From Bacteroides stercorirosoris (lineage in GTDB: Bacteria > Bacteroidota > Bacteroidia > Bacteroidales > Bacteroidaceae), in the NCBI RefSeq assembly GCF_900142015.1, contig NZ_FQZN01000023.1, positions 36,538-100,537 of the forward strand: 64,000 bases of DNA, written 5' to 3'. The notes beneath the pieces were generated by a model that had not been told where the DNA came from, did no database searches, and saw only the letters and a program-made list of their open reading frames with translations. Below, piece by piece: positions 43,241 through 51,499 of this stretch (the first letter of the stretch is position 1; each line of letters begins with the position of its first letter). Position numbers and translations under genes: made by a program.

Positions 43241-45426
43241 TTGGTAAACAGCAGTTCCCTATATTTCGGCAACGGCCATATTTCATCATCGACTTCCATT
43301 TCAAGATGATCGATGTGGTCACGAATCTTTTCCAGATACGGGCGGACATTCTCCTCATAAGCAAAAGCCTTATCTTTGTAGCAATCCATGTGGTTGGCTA
43401 CTTTACGGGCTTCCGTCATTTCGCGTACCAAAACCTTAATGGCGGTTACACGCTTGGATATTTCACGTATCAGCTCTTTGCGGTCGGCGCTCAATACTTC
43501 GTATTCTTCGGGAGAGAAAATCTCCTTGAGCCCGCGTAAATTCTCCAGCAGGCGGTTTTGGTAGCTGACTGCGATGGGGACGATGTGATTGATGGCCAAA
43601 TCGCCTAATACACGGCTTTCGATTTGCACTTTCATGGTGTATTTCTCCAGTTCCACTTCCAGGCGGCAGGCAAGTTCCGTATCATTAAAGATGCGTTCGC
43701 CTATCAGTACGGAGCGGGATTGATTATCCGTGTAATGCATCAGAGCCTCGGGCACGTGGCAGATGTTGGTCAGCCCGCGGCGGGCGGCTTCCTCTTTCCA
43801 CTGATCCGAGTAACCGTCACCTTCGAAGCGGATGGCTTCGGAAGCGATGATAGTCTCCTTTAAAACGCGGAAGATTGCTTCATCTTTGCCGATGCCTTCT
43901 TCCATCAGCTTATCAATGGATGCCTTGAATTCATTCAGCTGGTTGGCCATGGCAGCATTGATGGCAATCATGGCGGCGGCACAGTTGGAAGAAGAACCGG
44001 CGGCGCGGAATTCAAAGCGGTTACCGGTGAAGGCGAACGGAGAAGTACGGTTGCGGTCCGTCGTATCGAGAAGAATTTCGGGAATACGTCCGATTCCTAA
44101 TTTAAGGGTTGTTTTTTCTTCTGCCGTCATTTTGTCGTTGCCTACCTGGCGTACGATATCATCCAGAATGGCGGATAATTGTCTGCCCAGGAAGATGGAC
44201 AAGATGGCGGGGGGGGCTTCATTAGCGCCCAGACGGTGGCTGTTGCCCGCACTCATGATGGAAGCGCGCAGTAAGTTCTGATTTTTGTAGACCATCATCA
44301 GGACGTTCACCAGGAAAGTGAGGAAAAGCATATTTCCTTTCGGATTCTTGCCGGGTGCGAAAAGGTTGATGCCTGTGTCGGTGCAAAGCGACCAGTTGTT
44401 ATGTTTTCCCGAACCGTTGACACCGCTGTAAGGCTTTTCATGCAGCAAGACGGCGAAGTTGTGTTTACGGGCGATACGTTTCATCAAATCCATTACCAAC
44501 TGGTTGTGGTCGTTGGCAAGGTTGGCATTTTCGAAGATGGGAGCCAGTTCAAACTGATTGGGAGCCACCTCGTTGTGCCGTGTTTTTGCCGGGATTCCCA
44601 GTTTATGGCACTCTATTTCCAGCTCCTTCATGAAAGCTGTCACCCGTGGCGGGATGGAACCGAAATAGTGGTCTTCCAGTTGTTGGTCTTTGGCAGATGA
44701 ATGTCCCATGAGTGTACGTCCGGTCAGACATAAGTCGGGGCGGGCGTTATACAGTGCGGAGTCAACCAGGAAATATTCTTGTTCCCAGCCCAGGTTGGTG
44801 AAGACACGGGTCACATTCTTATCGAATAGCTGGCAGATTTCTGTGGCAGCCTTGTCTACGGCAGCAAGCGCTTTCAGCAATGGAGTTTTGTAGTCCAAAG
44901 CTTCACCGGTGTAAGAGATGAAGATGGTGGGAATACACAATGTGGTATCTACCACAAAAGCGGGAGATGAAACATCCCATGCAGTATATCCGCGGGCTTC
45001 AAATGTATTGCGGATGCCTCCGTTGGGGAAAGAAGATGCATCCGGTTCCTGCTGGATGAGCAGTTTGCCGGAGAAACGTTCGATTACGTTTGAATTTTCT
45101 CCGAACTCGATAAAGCCGTCATGCTTTTCGGCTGTACCGTCTGTCAGAGGCTGAAACCAGTGGGTGTAATGGGTCACATTAAGGGATTTAGCCCAACTTT
45201 TCATACCGTTTGCAATCAGGTCTGCCACTTCGCGATTGATGGGAGTACCTTTCTCAATGGCATCTGTCACAGCTTTGTAAGCTTCCCGGGGGAGATATTC
45301 CTGCATCTTTTTACGGTCGAACACATGGCTTCCGTAGTAATCGGATAATTTGTTCGAAGGAGTAGTCACTTCAAGAGGGCGTCGGTTGGCAAGCTCTTGC
45401 AAGGCATAAAATCTCATTTTTGACAT
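43237..45426 (-). CDS. glnN: Type III glutamine synthetase
   Basis: Cytoplasmic ATP-dependent enzyme of 729 residues that joins ammonia to glutamate; the type III form is the main nitrogen-assimilating synthetase of Bacteroides. It is much longer than type I (about 470) and has the GSIII hallmarks: EARGYTAWDVSSPAF, NLGWEQEYFLVDSALY, VAPNQFELAPIFENANLANDHNQL and the C-terminal block RFEFRAAGSSSNCA. It begins 30 bp after a TAATTTTG element; two direct copies of a 53-bp block with ACCCC/GGGGT dyads lie just upstream of it. It is divergent from the DUF5686 gene and ends in a large palindrome. Confidence 0.97.
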   Translation of the reverse strand: MSKMRFYALQELANRRPLEVTTPSNKLSDYYGSHVFDRKKMQEYLPREAYKAVTDAIEKGTPINREVADLIANGMKSWAKSLNVTHYTHWFQPLTDGTAEKHDGFIEFGENSNVIERFSGKLLIQQEPDASSFPNGGIRNTFEARGYTAWDVSSPAFVVDTTLCIPTIFISYTGEALDYKTPLLKALAAVDKAATEICQLFDKNVTRVFTNLGWEQEYFLVDSALYNARPDLCLTGRTLMGHSSAKDQQLEDHYFGSIPPRVTAFMKELEIECHKLGIPAKTRHNEVAPNQFELAPIFENANLANDHNQLVMDLMKRIARKHNFAVLLHEKPYSGVNGSGKHNNWSLCTDTGINLFAPGKNPKGNMLFLTFLVNVLMMVYKNQNLLRASIMSAGNSHRLGANEAPPAILSIFLGRQLSAILDDIVRQVGNDKMTAEEKTTLKLGIGRIPEILLDTTDRNRTSPFAFTGNRFEFRAAGSSSNCAAAMIAINAAMANQLNEFKASIDKLMEEGIGKDEAIFRVLKETIIASEAIRFEGDGYSDQWKEEAARRGLTNICHVPEALMHYTDNQSRSVLIGERIFNDTELACRLEVELEKYTMKVQIESRVLGDLAINHIVPIAVSYQNRLLENLRGLKEIFSPEEYEVLSADRKELIREISKRVTAIKVLVREMTEARKVANHMDCYKDKAFAYEENVRPYLEKIRDHIDHLEMEVDDEIWPLPKYRELLFTK

Positions 45427-45455
45427 ATTAGTCTTCCTTTTTTGGTTGTTGGGCG

Positions 45456-45463
45456 CAAAATTA
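45456..45463 (-). promoter_or_regulatory. Predicted -7 element (TAATTTTG) of glnN
   Basis: Minus-strand TAATTTTG, consensus TAnnTTTG, start site near 45450 and leader of about 24 nt. Confidence 0.55.
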
Positions 45464-45569
45464 TATGTTTTTTCTGAAAGTACCCCTATGTTTTGAGGGG
45501 TATTCTTTGAAAATTGTATGTTTTTTCTGTATGTACCCCTAATTTTGTGGGGTGTTCTGTGAGAAAGTG
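45464..45569. repeat. Two tandem 53-bp blocks with ACCCC/GGGGT dyads upstream of glnN
   Basis: Block 1 (45464-45516) and block 2 (45517-45569) share TATGTTTTTTCTG at the same relative place and TACCCCT at 45481 and 45534. Each TACCCCT faces an inverted partner (AGGGGTA at 45496-45502, TGGGGT at 45548-45553). The dyads sit just upstream of the glnN -7 element, the place for a nitrogen-dependent regulator. Confidence 0.7.
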
Positions 45570-45708
45570 CTTTTTACATTTAATGATTTATGTCCTTTAT
45601 CTGTGTTAGCGGTGTATCTGAACCGTATTACTTCTGTAATTTCTTCTGTATTTTTTCATGTTGTTTCTTAAAAAAAGAGGTATTTCATCGTTTTACAACC
45701 TTTTTTTC

Positions 45709-45716
45709 TATATTTG
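45709..45716 (+). promoter_or_regulatory. Predicted -7 element (TATATTTG) of the DUF5686 gene
   Basis: TATATTTG places the start site near 45723, which is downstream of the first ATG of the open frame (45590) and upstream of the TTG at 45743. Confidence 0.6.
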
Positions 45717-45742
45717 TCCCTATATATTTGGAGGTAATACGG

Positions 45743-47974
45743 TTGAGACACATCATATATATAGGAACCTTACTATGCTTTTTGCTTTCTGTTTCTCTGA
45801 AAGTGCATGCATCTTCTATGCCTTCTCCTTATGATATAAAATCGCTCTCGGCGGACTCTATCATGAAGAAAGTCATCTTCTTTGCTCCTTTTTACGAAAC
45901 TATCATCGACGATTACCGGGCGGAACTCTATATTAAAGGAAAGGTGAATATCCGTAAGAAAAACCATATCCTCCGCTTTATTCCCACGATGTTCCGTATC
46001 AGAAAGGGGGTACGGGAATATCTGATGGAAACATATAGTGATCTGCATTTTACCGCTCCCGATATTTATGACCAGAAAATAAAAGCCAGTGTCGGCACTT
46101 CTTCCGAGTTTTGGGAGTTGGACGGGCGTTTGCCGGAATATTTTCATGTCAATATCTATGCTTCCACCTTATTATATGATAAGCTTCTTTCGCCTTTGGC
46201 CCCGAATGCGATGAAGTACTACTCTTATCATATAGATTCTGTCATGGGGAAGATGCACGAATTGCAGTATAAGATCAGTTTCAAACCGAAAAGTAAGAGT
46301 TTCCAATTGGTTAGCGGACACATGGTTGTGAGTGAGAATGTTTGGAGCGTACGCGAAATGCACTTTATCGGACGTTCTGAAATGCTGCGTTTCAACAATA
46401 TGATACGTATGGGTGATGTGGGCGAGTCGGATGAATTCTTGCCTGTGCATTACGATGTGGATGCTACTTTCCGTTTTCTGGGCAATGTGATTGATGCCAA
46501 TTATATTGCTGCCCTTGATTATAAATCCATCATTCAGAAAGATCCTTCCCAGTTGGAGCGAAAGCGGTTGAAGAGCAAATACGATCTGTCCGAGTCCTAT
46601 ACGCTGCGCACCGATACAAATGCTAACAAGACAGACAGTGCTTATTTTGCGAGTTTACGTCCTATTCCGCTTTCTTCGCATGAGCAGGAGTTATATCAGG
46701 ATTTCTTTCTGCGCCGTGATACTTTGCAACGATATAAGAAGCCTAAAAATAAGAATCTGGAATTTTGGGGACAGATCGGTGATGCGCTTATCAGCCGCTA
46801 CACTGTGGATCTTTCGAAAATGGGAAGTGTGCGTTGCTCGCCGCTTATCAATCCGTTCTTGTTGAGTTATAGCGGGAATAACGGTTTTTCATACCGGCAG
46901 GAATTCAAGTACAATCGTCTTTTTACGGGTGACCGCTTGTTGCGTATTGTCCCCAGGCTGGGTTATAACTTTAAATATAAAGAGCTTTATTGGTCGGTCA
47001 GGTCGGACTTCGACTACTGGCCACGCAAACGTGCGGCATTTCACGTGAGTGTGGGCAATGGGCACCGTATTTACAGTAGCCGGATGTTGGATGAGCTGAA
47101 AAATATGCCTGACAGTATTTTCGATTTCGATCGGGTGTATCTGGATTATTTCAATGACTTGTATCTGGAGGTGCGCCACAGTTGGGAAATCGTAAACGGC
47201 TTGTCGTTGGATCTCGGTTTCTCGATGCATAAGCGTACAGAGGCGAATCGTTCGTTGTTTGTCACTACAAAGTCCGTCCAGTCGGAGTCGGAGAAGGAAG
47301 AGGGGCCTACCACTACTCCTCCTGCATGGGAAGAAAAGATGCGTCATTCATATAATAGCTTTGCCCCGCGTGTACGTCTTACGTGGACTCCCGGTCAGTA
47401 CTACTATATGAATGGTGACCGAAAAGTAAACTTGCATTCCAAATATCCCAGTTTTTCGGTAGATTGGGAGAGGGGCATTGATGGGGTCTTTAAAAGTACC
47501 GGTACGTATGAACGTATCGAGGTAGATATTCAGCACTCCATTCCTTTGGGATTGATGCGCGATTTTTATCTTCGTTTCGGGTGGGGGGCTTTTACCAATC
47601 AGAAAGATATATACTTTGTGGATTTTGCCAACCTGACCCGTTCCAACCTTCCGGTCGGTTGGAATGATGAGATTGGCGGTGTTTTCCAGTTGCTTGATGG
47701 GCGTTGGTATAACTCTTCCCGCAAGTATCTTCGTGGTCACTTGACGTATGAGTCCCCTTTCTTGTTGCTGCGCCATTTGGTGAAATATACGCAGCATGTG
47801 CTGAATGAGCGTCTTTACCTGAATGCATTAGTCATGCCGCATCTGAATCCTTACGTTGAGGTTGGCTATGGCATCGGTACAAATATTTTCGACTTTGGAG
47901 TTTTCTGCAGCTTCGCCAATTGGAAATACCAGGAAATAGGTTGTAAATTCACGTTCGAGTTGTTTAACCGATGA
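45743..47974 (+). CDS. DUF5686 family outer-membrane protein, probable TTG start
   Basis: Predicted outer-membrane protein of 743 residues in family DUF5686 (unknown function, related to the TonB-dependent receptor carboxypeptidase-like group). I choose TTG at 45743 as start: GGAGGT lies 7 bp before it (45730-45735), a TATATTTG promoter lies just upstream, and the resulting N-terminus (LRHIIYIGTLLCFLLSVSLKVHAS, first residue Met) is a good signal peptide. An ATG at 45590 in the same frame is upstream of that promoter and would add 51 residues in front of the signal. The remainder is beta-rich with Tyr/Trp-rich barrel strands (SVGNGHRIYSSRML, YNFKYKELYWSVRSDF) and ends in a likely barrel-terminal strand. 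Divergent from glnN. Confidence 0.75.
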   Translation: MRHIIYIGTLLCFLLSVSLKVHASSMPSPYDIKSLSADSIMKKVIFFAPFYETIIDDYRAELYIKGKVNIRKKNHILRFIPTMFRIRKGVREYLMETYSDLHFTAPDIYDQKIKASVGTSSEFWELDGRLPEYFHVNIYASTLLYDKLLSPLAPNAMKYYSYHIDSVMGKMHELQYKISFKPKSKSFQLVSGHMVVSENVWSVREMHFIGRSEMLRFNNMIRMGDVGESDEFLPVHYDVDATFRFLGNVIDANYIAALDYKSIIQKDPSQLERKRLKSKYDLSESYTLRTDTNANKTDSAYFASLRPIPLSSHEQELYQDFFLRRDTLQRYKKPKNKNLEFWGQIGDALISRYTVDLSKMGSVRCSPLINPFLLSYSGNNGFSYRQEFKYNRLFTGDRLLRIVPRLGYNFKYKELYWSVRSDFDYWPRKRAAFHVSVGNGHRIYSSRMLDELKNMPDSIFDFDRVYLDYFNDLYLEVRHSWEIVNGLSLDLGFSMHKRTEANRSLFVTTKSVQSESEKEEGPTTTPPAWEEKMRHSYNSFAPRVRLTWTPGQYYYMNGDRKVNLHSKYPSFSVDWERGIDGVFKSTGTYERIEVDIQHSIPLGLMRDFYLRFGWGAFTNQKDIYFVDFANLTRSNLPVGWNDEIGGVFQLLDGRWYNSSRKYLRGHLTYESPFLLLRHLVKYTQHVLNERLYLNALVMPHLNPYVEVGYGIGTNIFDFGVFCSFANWKYQEIGCKFTFELFNR

Positions 47975-48142
47975 TATGTGAATAAGTCTAATTTGCACTT
48001 TTCCCTTATTAACTTCCTTTAGATTTTACCTGTTTATATGTTATTGTAGTTTTGAAAAAAGCTGTTTTGTGTTCTATAACATGCAATGACGTATGTGTTG
48101 AAAGTATTCTATTTTCGTTGATTTTCAGCTGCTTAGTTGGTG

Positions 48143-48185
48143 TTGACGTATTGATAACGTATTCTGAATTTTGAATTGACGTATT
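48143..48185. promoter_or_regulatory. Candidate activator sites: TTGACGTATT direct repeat, 33 bp apart
   Basis: TTGACGTATT occurs at 48143-48152 and 48176-48185 (33 bp spacing, close to three helix turns). Related TAACGTATT lies at 48155 and TGACGTAT at 48087. The pair is about 42-84 bp upstream of the -7 element, a fit for a PUL activator that is encoded elsewhere. Confidence 0.5.
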
Positions 48186-48226
48186 TAAGAATGGGTACTT
48201 CAAGTTGCTTTTACGTTCATTTATCA

Positions 48227-48234
48227 TATGTTTG
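48227..48234 (+). promoter_or_regulatory. Predicted -7 element (TATGTTTG) of the beta-glucan PUL
   Basis: TATGTTTG, start site near 48240, leader of about 50 nt before the susC ATG at 48290. Confidence 0.6.
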
Positions 48235-48289
48235 CAGTGTTCAAATGAGAACAAAACCGAGAATTGTTAATCTTAATTTAGTGAAACTT

Positions 48290-51200
48290 ATGAAAAAGTT
48301 ATTATCAGTTTTATTTTTACTAAGCTTTACCTTATTAGCTTCTGTGTATGCGCAGGATATACAGGTAAAAGGTACGGTGGTAAGCGGTACGGACAATGAA
48401 CCCTTGCCTGGAGTAAATGTGGTGGTGAAAGGTAATGCCGCTACAGGAACAATCACCGGTATAGACGGTGAATTTACTTTGTCGGTTCCTTCCGACGCAG
48501 TTCTTTCCATTTCTTATATAGGGTTTAAATCACAGGACATTTCGGTAAATGGCAAACATGATTTTAAAATCGTGCTGCAGGAAGATGCGGAAGCGCTGGA
48601 TGAAGTGGTGGTGGTAGGTTACGGTGTGCAGAAGAAGAGCGTGGTAACGGCAGCTATCAGTCGTGTTAGTGCTGAAGAACTGAATGCATCGAAACCTTCA
48701 CGTGTGGAAGATGCTTTGAAAGGTAAGGTTTCGGGGGTTCAGATTACTCAAAGTTCTGGTCAGCCGGGATCAGATTCCAAAGTGCGTATTCGTGGTATTG
48801 GAACTGTCAACAACTCAGATCCGTTGTATATTGTTGACGGTATGGCGGTAGATGGCGGTATCAACTATCTGAATCCGGTAGATATTGCTTCTGTTGAAAT
48901 TCTGAAAGATGCGGCTTCTGCTGCTATTTATGGTGCTCGTGCTGCTAATGGTGTAGTATTGGTAACTACGAAAAGTGGTAAATCAGGTAAGACTACCATT
49001 AATTATGACTTCAGTTATGGCTGGCAGAATCCGTGGAAGAAGAAGTCAGTGCTGAATGCTACTGAGTATATGACAATTATGAATGAGATGGATGTGAATG
49101 ATGGTAATCTTCCCCGTTACACGAAAGATCAGATTTCTAAGGCTGGCAATGGAACCGACTGGCAAGATGAAACTTTCAATTATGATGCTCCCATCCAGCA
49201 ACATCAAGTAAGTATCAATGGCGGTAATGACAAAATGCAATATTTTCTTTCTTTAGGCTATTTCAATCAGGAGGGTATTGTTGGCGGTAACTATGGTAAG
49301 TCGAACTATGAACGTTGGAGTTTGCGTTCAAATTCTACTTATACTGTATTTGAAGATGATAGTCGCAAATTTTTGAACAAGTTGAAGGCGGGTGTGAATA
49401 TCGGTTATTCAAGAGGAACTTCTACAGGAGTTGAGACAAACTCTGAGTATGGTTCAATCTTGGGTAGTGCCATTGCGTTTTCTCCACTGGTTTCAGTTTA
49501 CGCTTCAAAAGAAGAGAGTGAAGCAATCCTGAAGCAATACCCGACGGCAGTAACCGATAAAGATGGCAATGTATTTTCCTTGCCTCCTTCGGGATATCAG
49601 GAGTTGGCTAATCCTGTGGCAATGTTAAACTCACCTGAACTTACTAAAAACAATGAAGATAAGTTTGTCGGATCATTTTGGGCGGAACTTGATATTCTGG
49701 AAGGTTTGAAGTTTAAGAGTAGCTATGGTGCCGACCTTGCATTTTGGGGTGTTGATGGCTACGGCTTTGAATACTACATGGGCTCTATGAAAAAGAATGA
49801 GCAGAGTTGGGTAAACAGTGAAATGAACCGTGGGTTCAGATGGCAGGTGGAGAACGTATTGACCTATTCTAAAACTTTTGCGGAAAAACATAATCTTTCC
49901 GTTGTATTAGGTCAGTCTGCATCCAAATATACGGCACGTACATTGAAAGGTTGGGATTATAATCTGTTGGAGACCGATCCTCTTAAAGCTAATATCAATT
50001 CTGCTATTGGCGACCGTGACAAAGAGCGTGTAGAAGGCTATACGGACGACGGAGCTGATTTCGCTTCTTTGGCTTCTTACTTCGGTCGTTTGGACTATAA
50101 CTATAATGAGCGTTACATGGTTCAGTTTACATTACGCCGTGATGGTTCTTCACATTTTGGCGCTAATCATAAGTGGGCTACTTTCCCGGCTGTATCTGTG
50201 GGATGGAATATATGGAATGAACCTTATCTGGAAAATGCCAAGCCAACTTGGTTTGATACCTTTAAACTTCGTTTCAGCTGGGGTAGGAATGGTAATGAAA
50301 AGATTGGTAACTTCCGCTATGGCTCTTTGATGGATGGTGGTCAGAACTACTATTTCGGTGGTGGTTATGTTGTATCAAGTGAGGGTAAGACCGGAGTAAT
50401 GCAATACGGTTCTTCACCGGCAGCTCTTGGTAATCCTGATATTAAATGGGAGGAATCCGAGCAGATTGACCTTGGTTTTGATGCCCGTTTCTTTAATAAT
50501 GCTTTGAGTTTTGGTTTTGACTATTTCAAGAAGAGAACAAATGGTATGTTGATGGATAAACCTATTCCTTCTTATGTGGGACAAAGTGCTCCGATGTCTA
50601 ATTTGGGTGAAATGGAAAACTGGGGGCTTGAGTTCGAATTGGGGTGGAAGCAGCAGATAAAAGACTTCTCCTATCATGTCAGTGCCAATGCTTCATATTT
50701 GAAAAATAAACTGATAAAGTTGGGTAATGCATCCGGTGAAGCTAACTATGAAAATGCCGGTGCTTCCGGTGTTGGCGACTATGTTCATGGTAAGAATGGT
50801 GAAATATGGCCTTATTTCTATGGTATGAAGACAAATGGTTTGTTTCAGAATCAAGCCGAAATCGATGCTTATGTAAATTCTAAAGGTGAAAAGATGCAGC
50901 CTGAAGCTCAGCCGGGTGATGTTCGTTTTGTAGACTTCAATAATGATGGTTCTATCGATGATAATGATAGAACGAAAATAGGTAAAGGCATGCCTGACTG
51001 GAGCTTTGGTTTCACTTTGGGGGCTGAATGGAAAGGCTTCGATTTGAATTTATTTTTCCAAGGAACTGTTGGGAATGACATCTTTGACTTTGCACAACGC
51101 GGTGATATCCCTGCTATGAACCGTCCGACTTGGATTATGGACAGATGGCATGGTGAAGGAACCTCGAATTCCATTCCTCGCATGACTTCCACTAATCCGA

Positions 51201-51478
51201 ACAAAAACTGGCGTTCTTCTGATCTGTATGTGAAGGATGGCTCTTATTTACGTCTGAAAACAGCTCAGTTGGGATATACATTGCCGGTTAAATTGACCCG
51301 TAAATTTTCCGTTCAACGTTTGAGAGTATATGTATCTGCCGAGAATTTGCTCACATTTACCGGTTATGACGGGTTTGATCCGGAATTGGCTTCAGGTAAT
51401 TATACCACATTAGGTGTTGATAAAGGCATCTATCCGCAATCAAGAACTATTTCTGTGGGTGCAAACATTTCTTTCTAA
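48290..51478 (+). CDS. SusC/RagA-family TonB-dependent transporter (beta-glucan PUL)
   Basis: Outer-membrane importer, first gene of the second PUL. I choose the ATG at 48290-48292, giving 1062 residues with signal peptide MKKLLSVLFLLSFTLLASVYAQ; the frame extends 38 codons upstream, across the predicted promoter. After the signal come the carboxypeptidase-regulatory-like domain (VKGTVVSGTDNEPLPGVNVVVKG), TonB-box region ALDEVVVVGYG, plug (RVEDALKGKVSGVQITQSSG, VRIRGIGTVNNSDPLYIVDG) and the barrel with a final Phe. It has many Thr/Asn/Gly-rich loops. With the SusD gene 21 bp downstream it forms the uptake complex for glucan oligosaccharides, as judged by the GH16 and GH3 genes that follow. 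Confidence 0.96.
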   Translation: MKKLLSVLFLLSFTLLASVYAQDIQVKGTVVSGTDNEPLPGVNVVVKGNAATGTITGIDGEFTLSVPSDAVLSISYIGFKSQDISVNGKHDFKIVLQEDAEALDEVVVVGYGVQKKSVVTAAISRVSAEELNASKPSRVEDALKGKVSGVQITQSSGQPGSDSKVRIRGIGTVNNSDPLYIVDGMAVDGGINYLNPVDIASVEILKDAASAAIYGARAANGVVLVTTKSGKSGKTTINYDFSYGWQNPWKKKSVLNATEYMTIMNEMDVNDGNLPRYTKDQISKAGNGTDWQDETFNYDAPIQQHQVSINGGNDKMQYFLSLGYFNQEGIVGGNYGKSNYERWSLRSNSTYTVFEDDSRKFLNKLKAGVNIGYSRGTSTGVETNSEYGSILGSAIAFSPLVSVYASKEESEAILKQYPTAVTDKDGNVFSLPPSGYQELANPVAMLNSPELTKNNEDKFVGSFWAELDILEGLKFKSSYGADLAFWGVDGYGFEYYMGSMKKNEQSWVNSEMNRGFRWQVENVLTYSKTFAEKHNLSVVLGQSASKYTARTLKGWDYNLLETDPLKANINSAIGDRDKERVEGYTDDGADFASLASYFGRLDYNYNERYMVQFTLRRDGSSHFGANHKWATFPAVSVGWNIWNEPYLENAKPTWFDTFKLRFSWGRNGNEKIGNFRYGSLMDGGQNYYFGGGYVVSSEGKTGVMQYGSSPAALGNPDIKWEESEQIDLGFDARFFNNALSFGFDYFKKRTNGMLMDKPIPSYVGQSAPMSNLGEMENWGLEFELGWKQQIKDFSYHVSANASYLKNKLIKLGNASGEANYENAGASGVGDYVHGKNGEIWPYFYGMKTNGLFQNQAEIDAYVNSKGEKMQPEAQPGDVRFVDFNNDGSIDDNDRTKIGKGMPDWSFGFTLGAEWKGFDLNLFFQGTVGNDIFDFAQRGDIPAMNRPTWIMDRWHGEGTSNSIPRMTSTNPNKNWRSSDLYVKDGSYLRLKTAQLGYTLPVKLTRKFSVQRLRVYVSAENLLTFTGYDGFDPELASGNYTTLGVDKGIYPQSRTISVGANISF

Positions 51479-51499
51479 CTTTATAAAAAATGATATGAT

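Larger units (their letters stand above)
47975..48289. other. 315-bp regulatory intergenic region before the second susC
   Basis: No gene is seen. It holds the susC promoter element (48227-48234) and repeated GACGTAT motifs described separately. The AT-rich left part after the DUF5686 stop shows no clear terminator. Confidence 0.5.

Noticed and set aside
45590..45742. N-terminal extension of the DUF5686 protein from ATG 45590
   Set aside because: It lies upstream of the predicted promoter, and the signal peptide and Shine-Dalgarno sequence point to the TTG at 45743.
48176..48289. 38-residue N-terminal extension of the second SusC
   Set aside because: It spans the predicted promoter and carries no signal sequence; the ATG at 48290 starts a perfect signal peptide.
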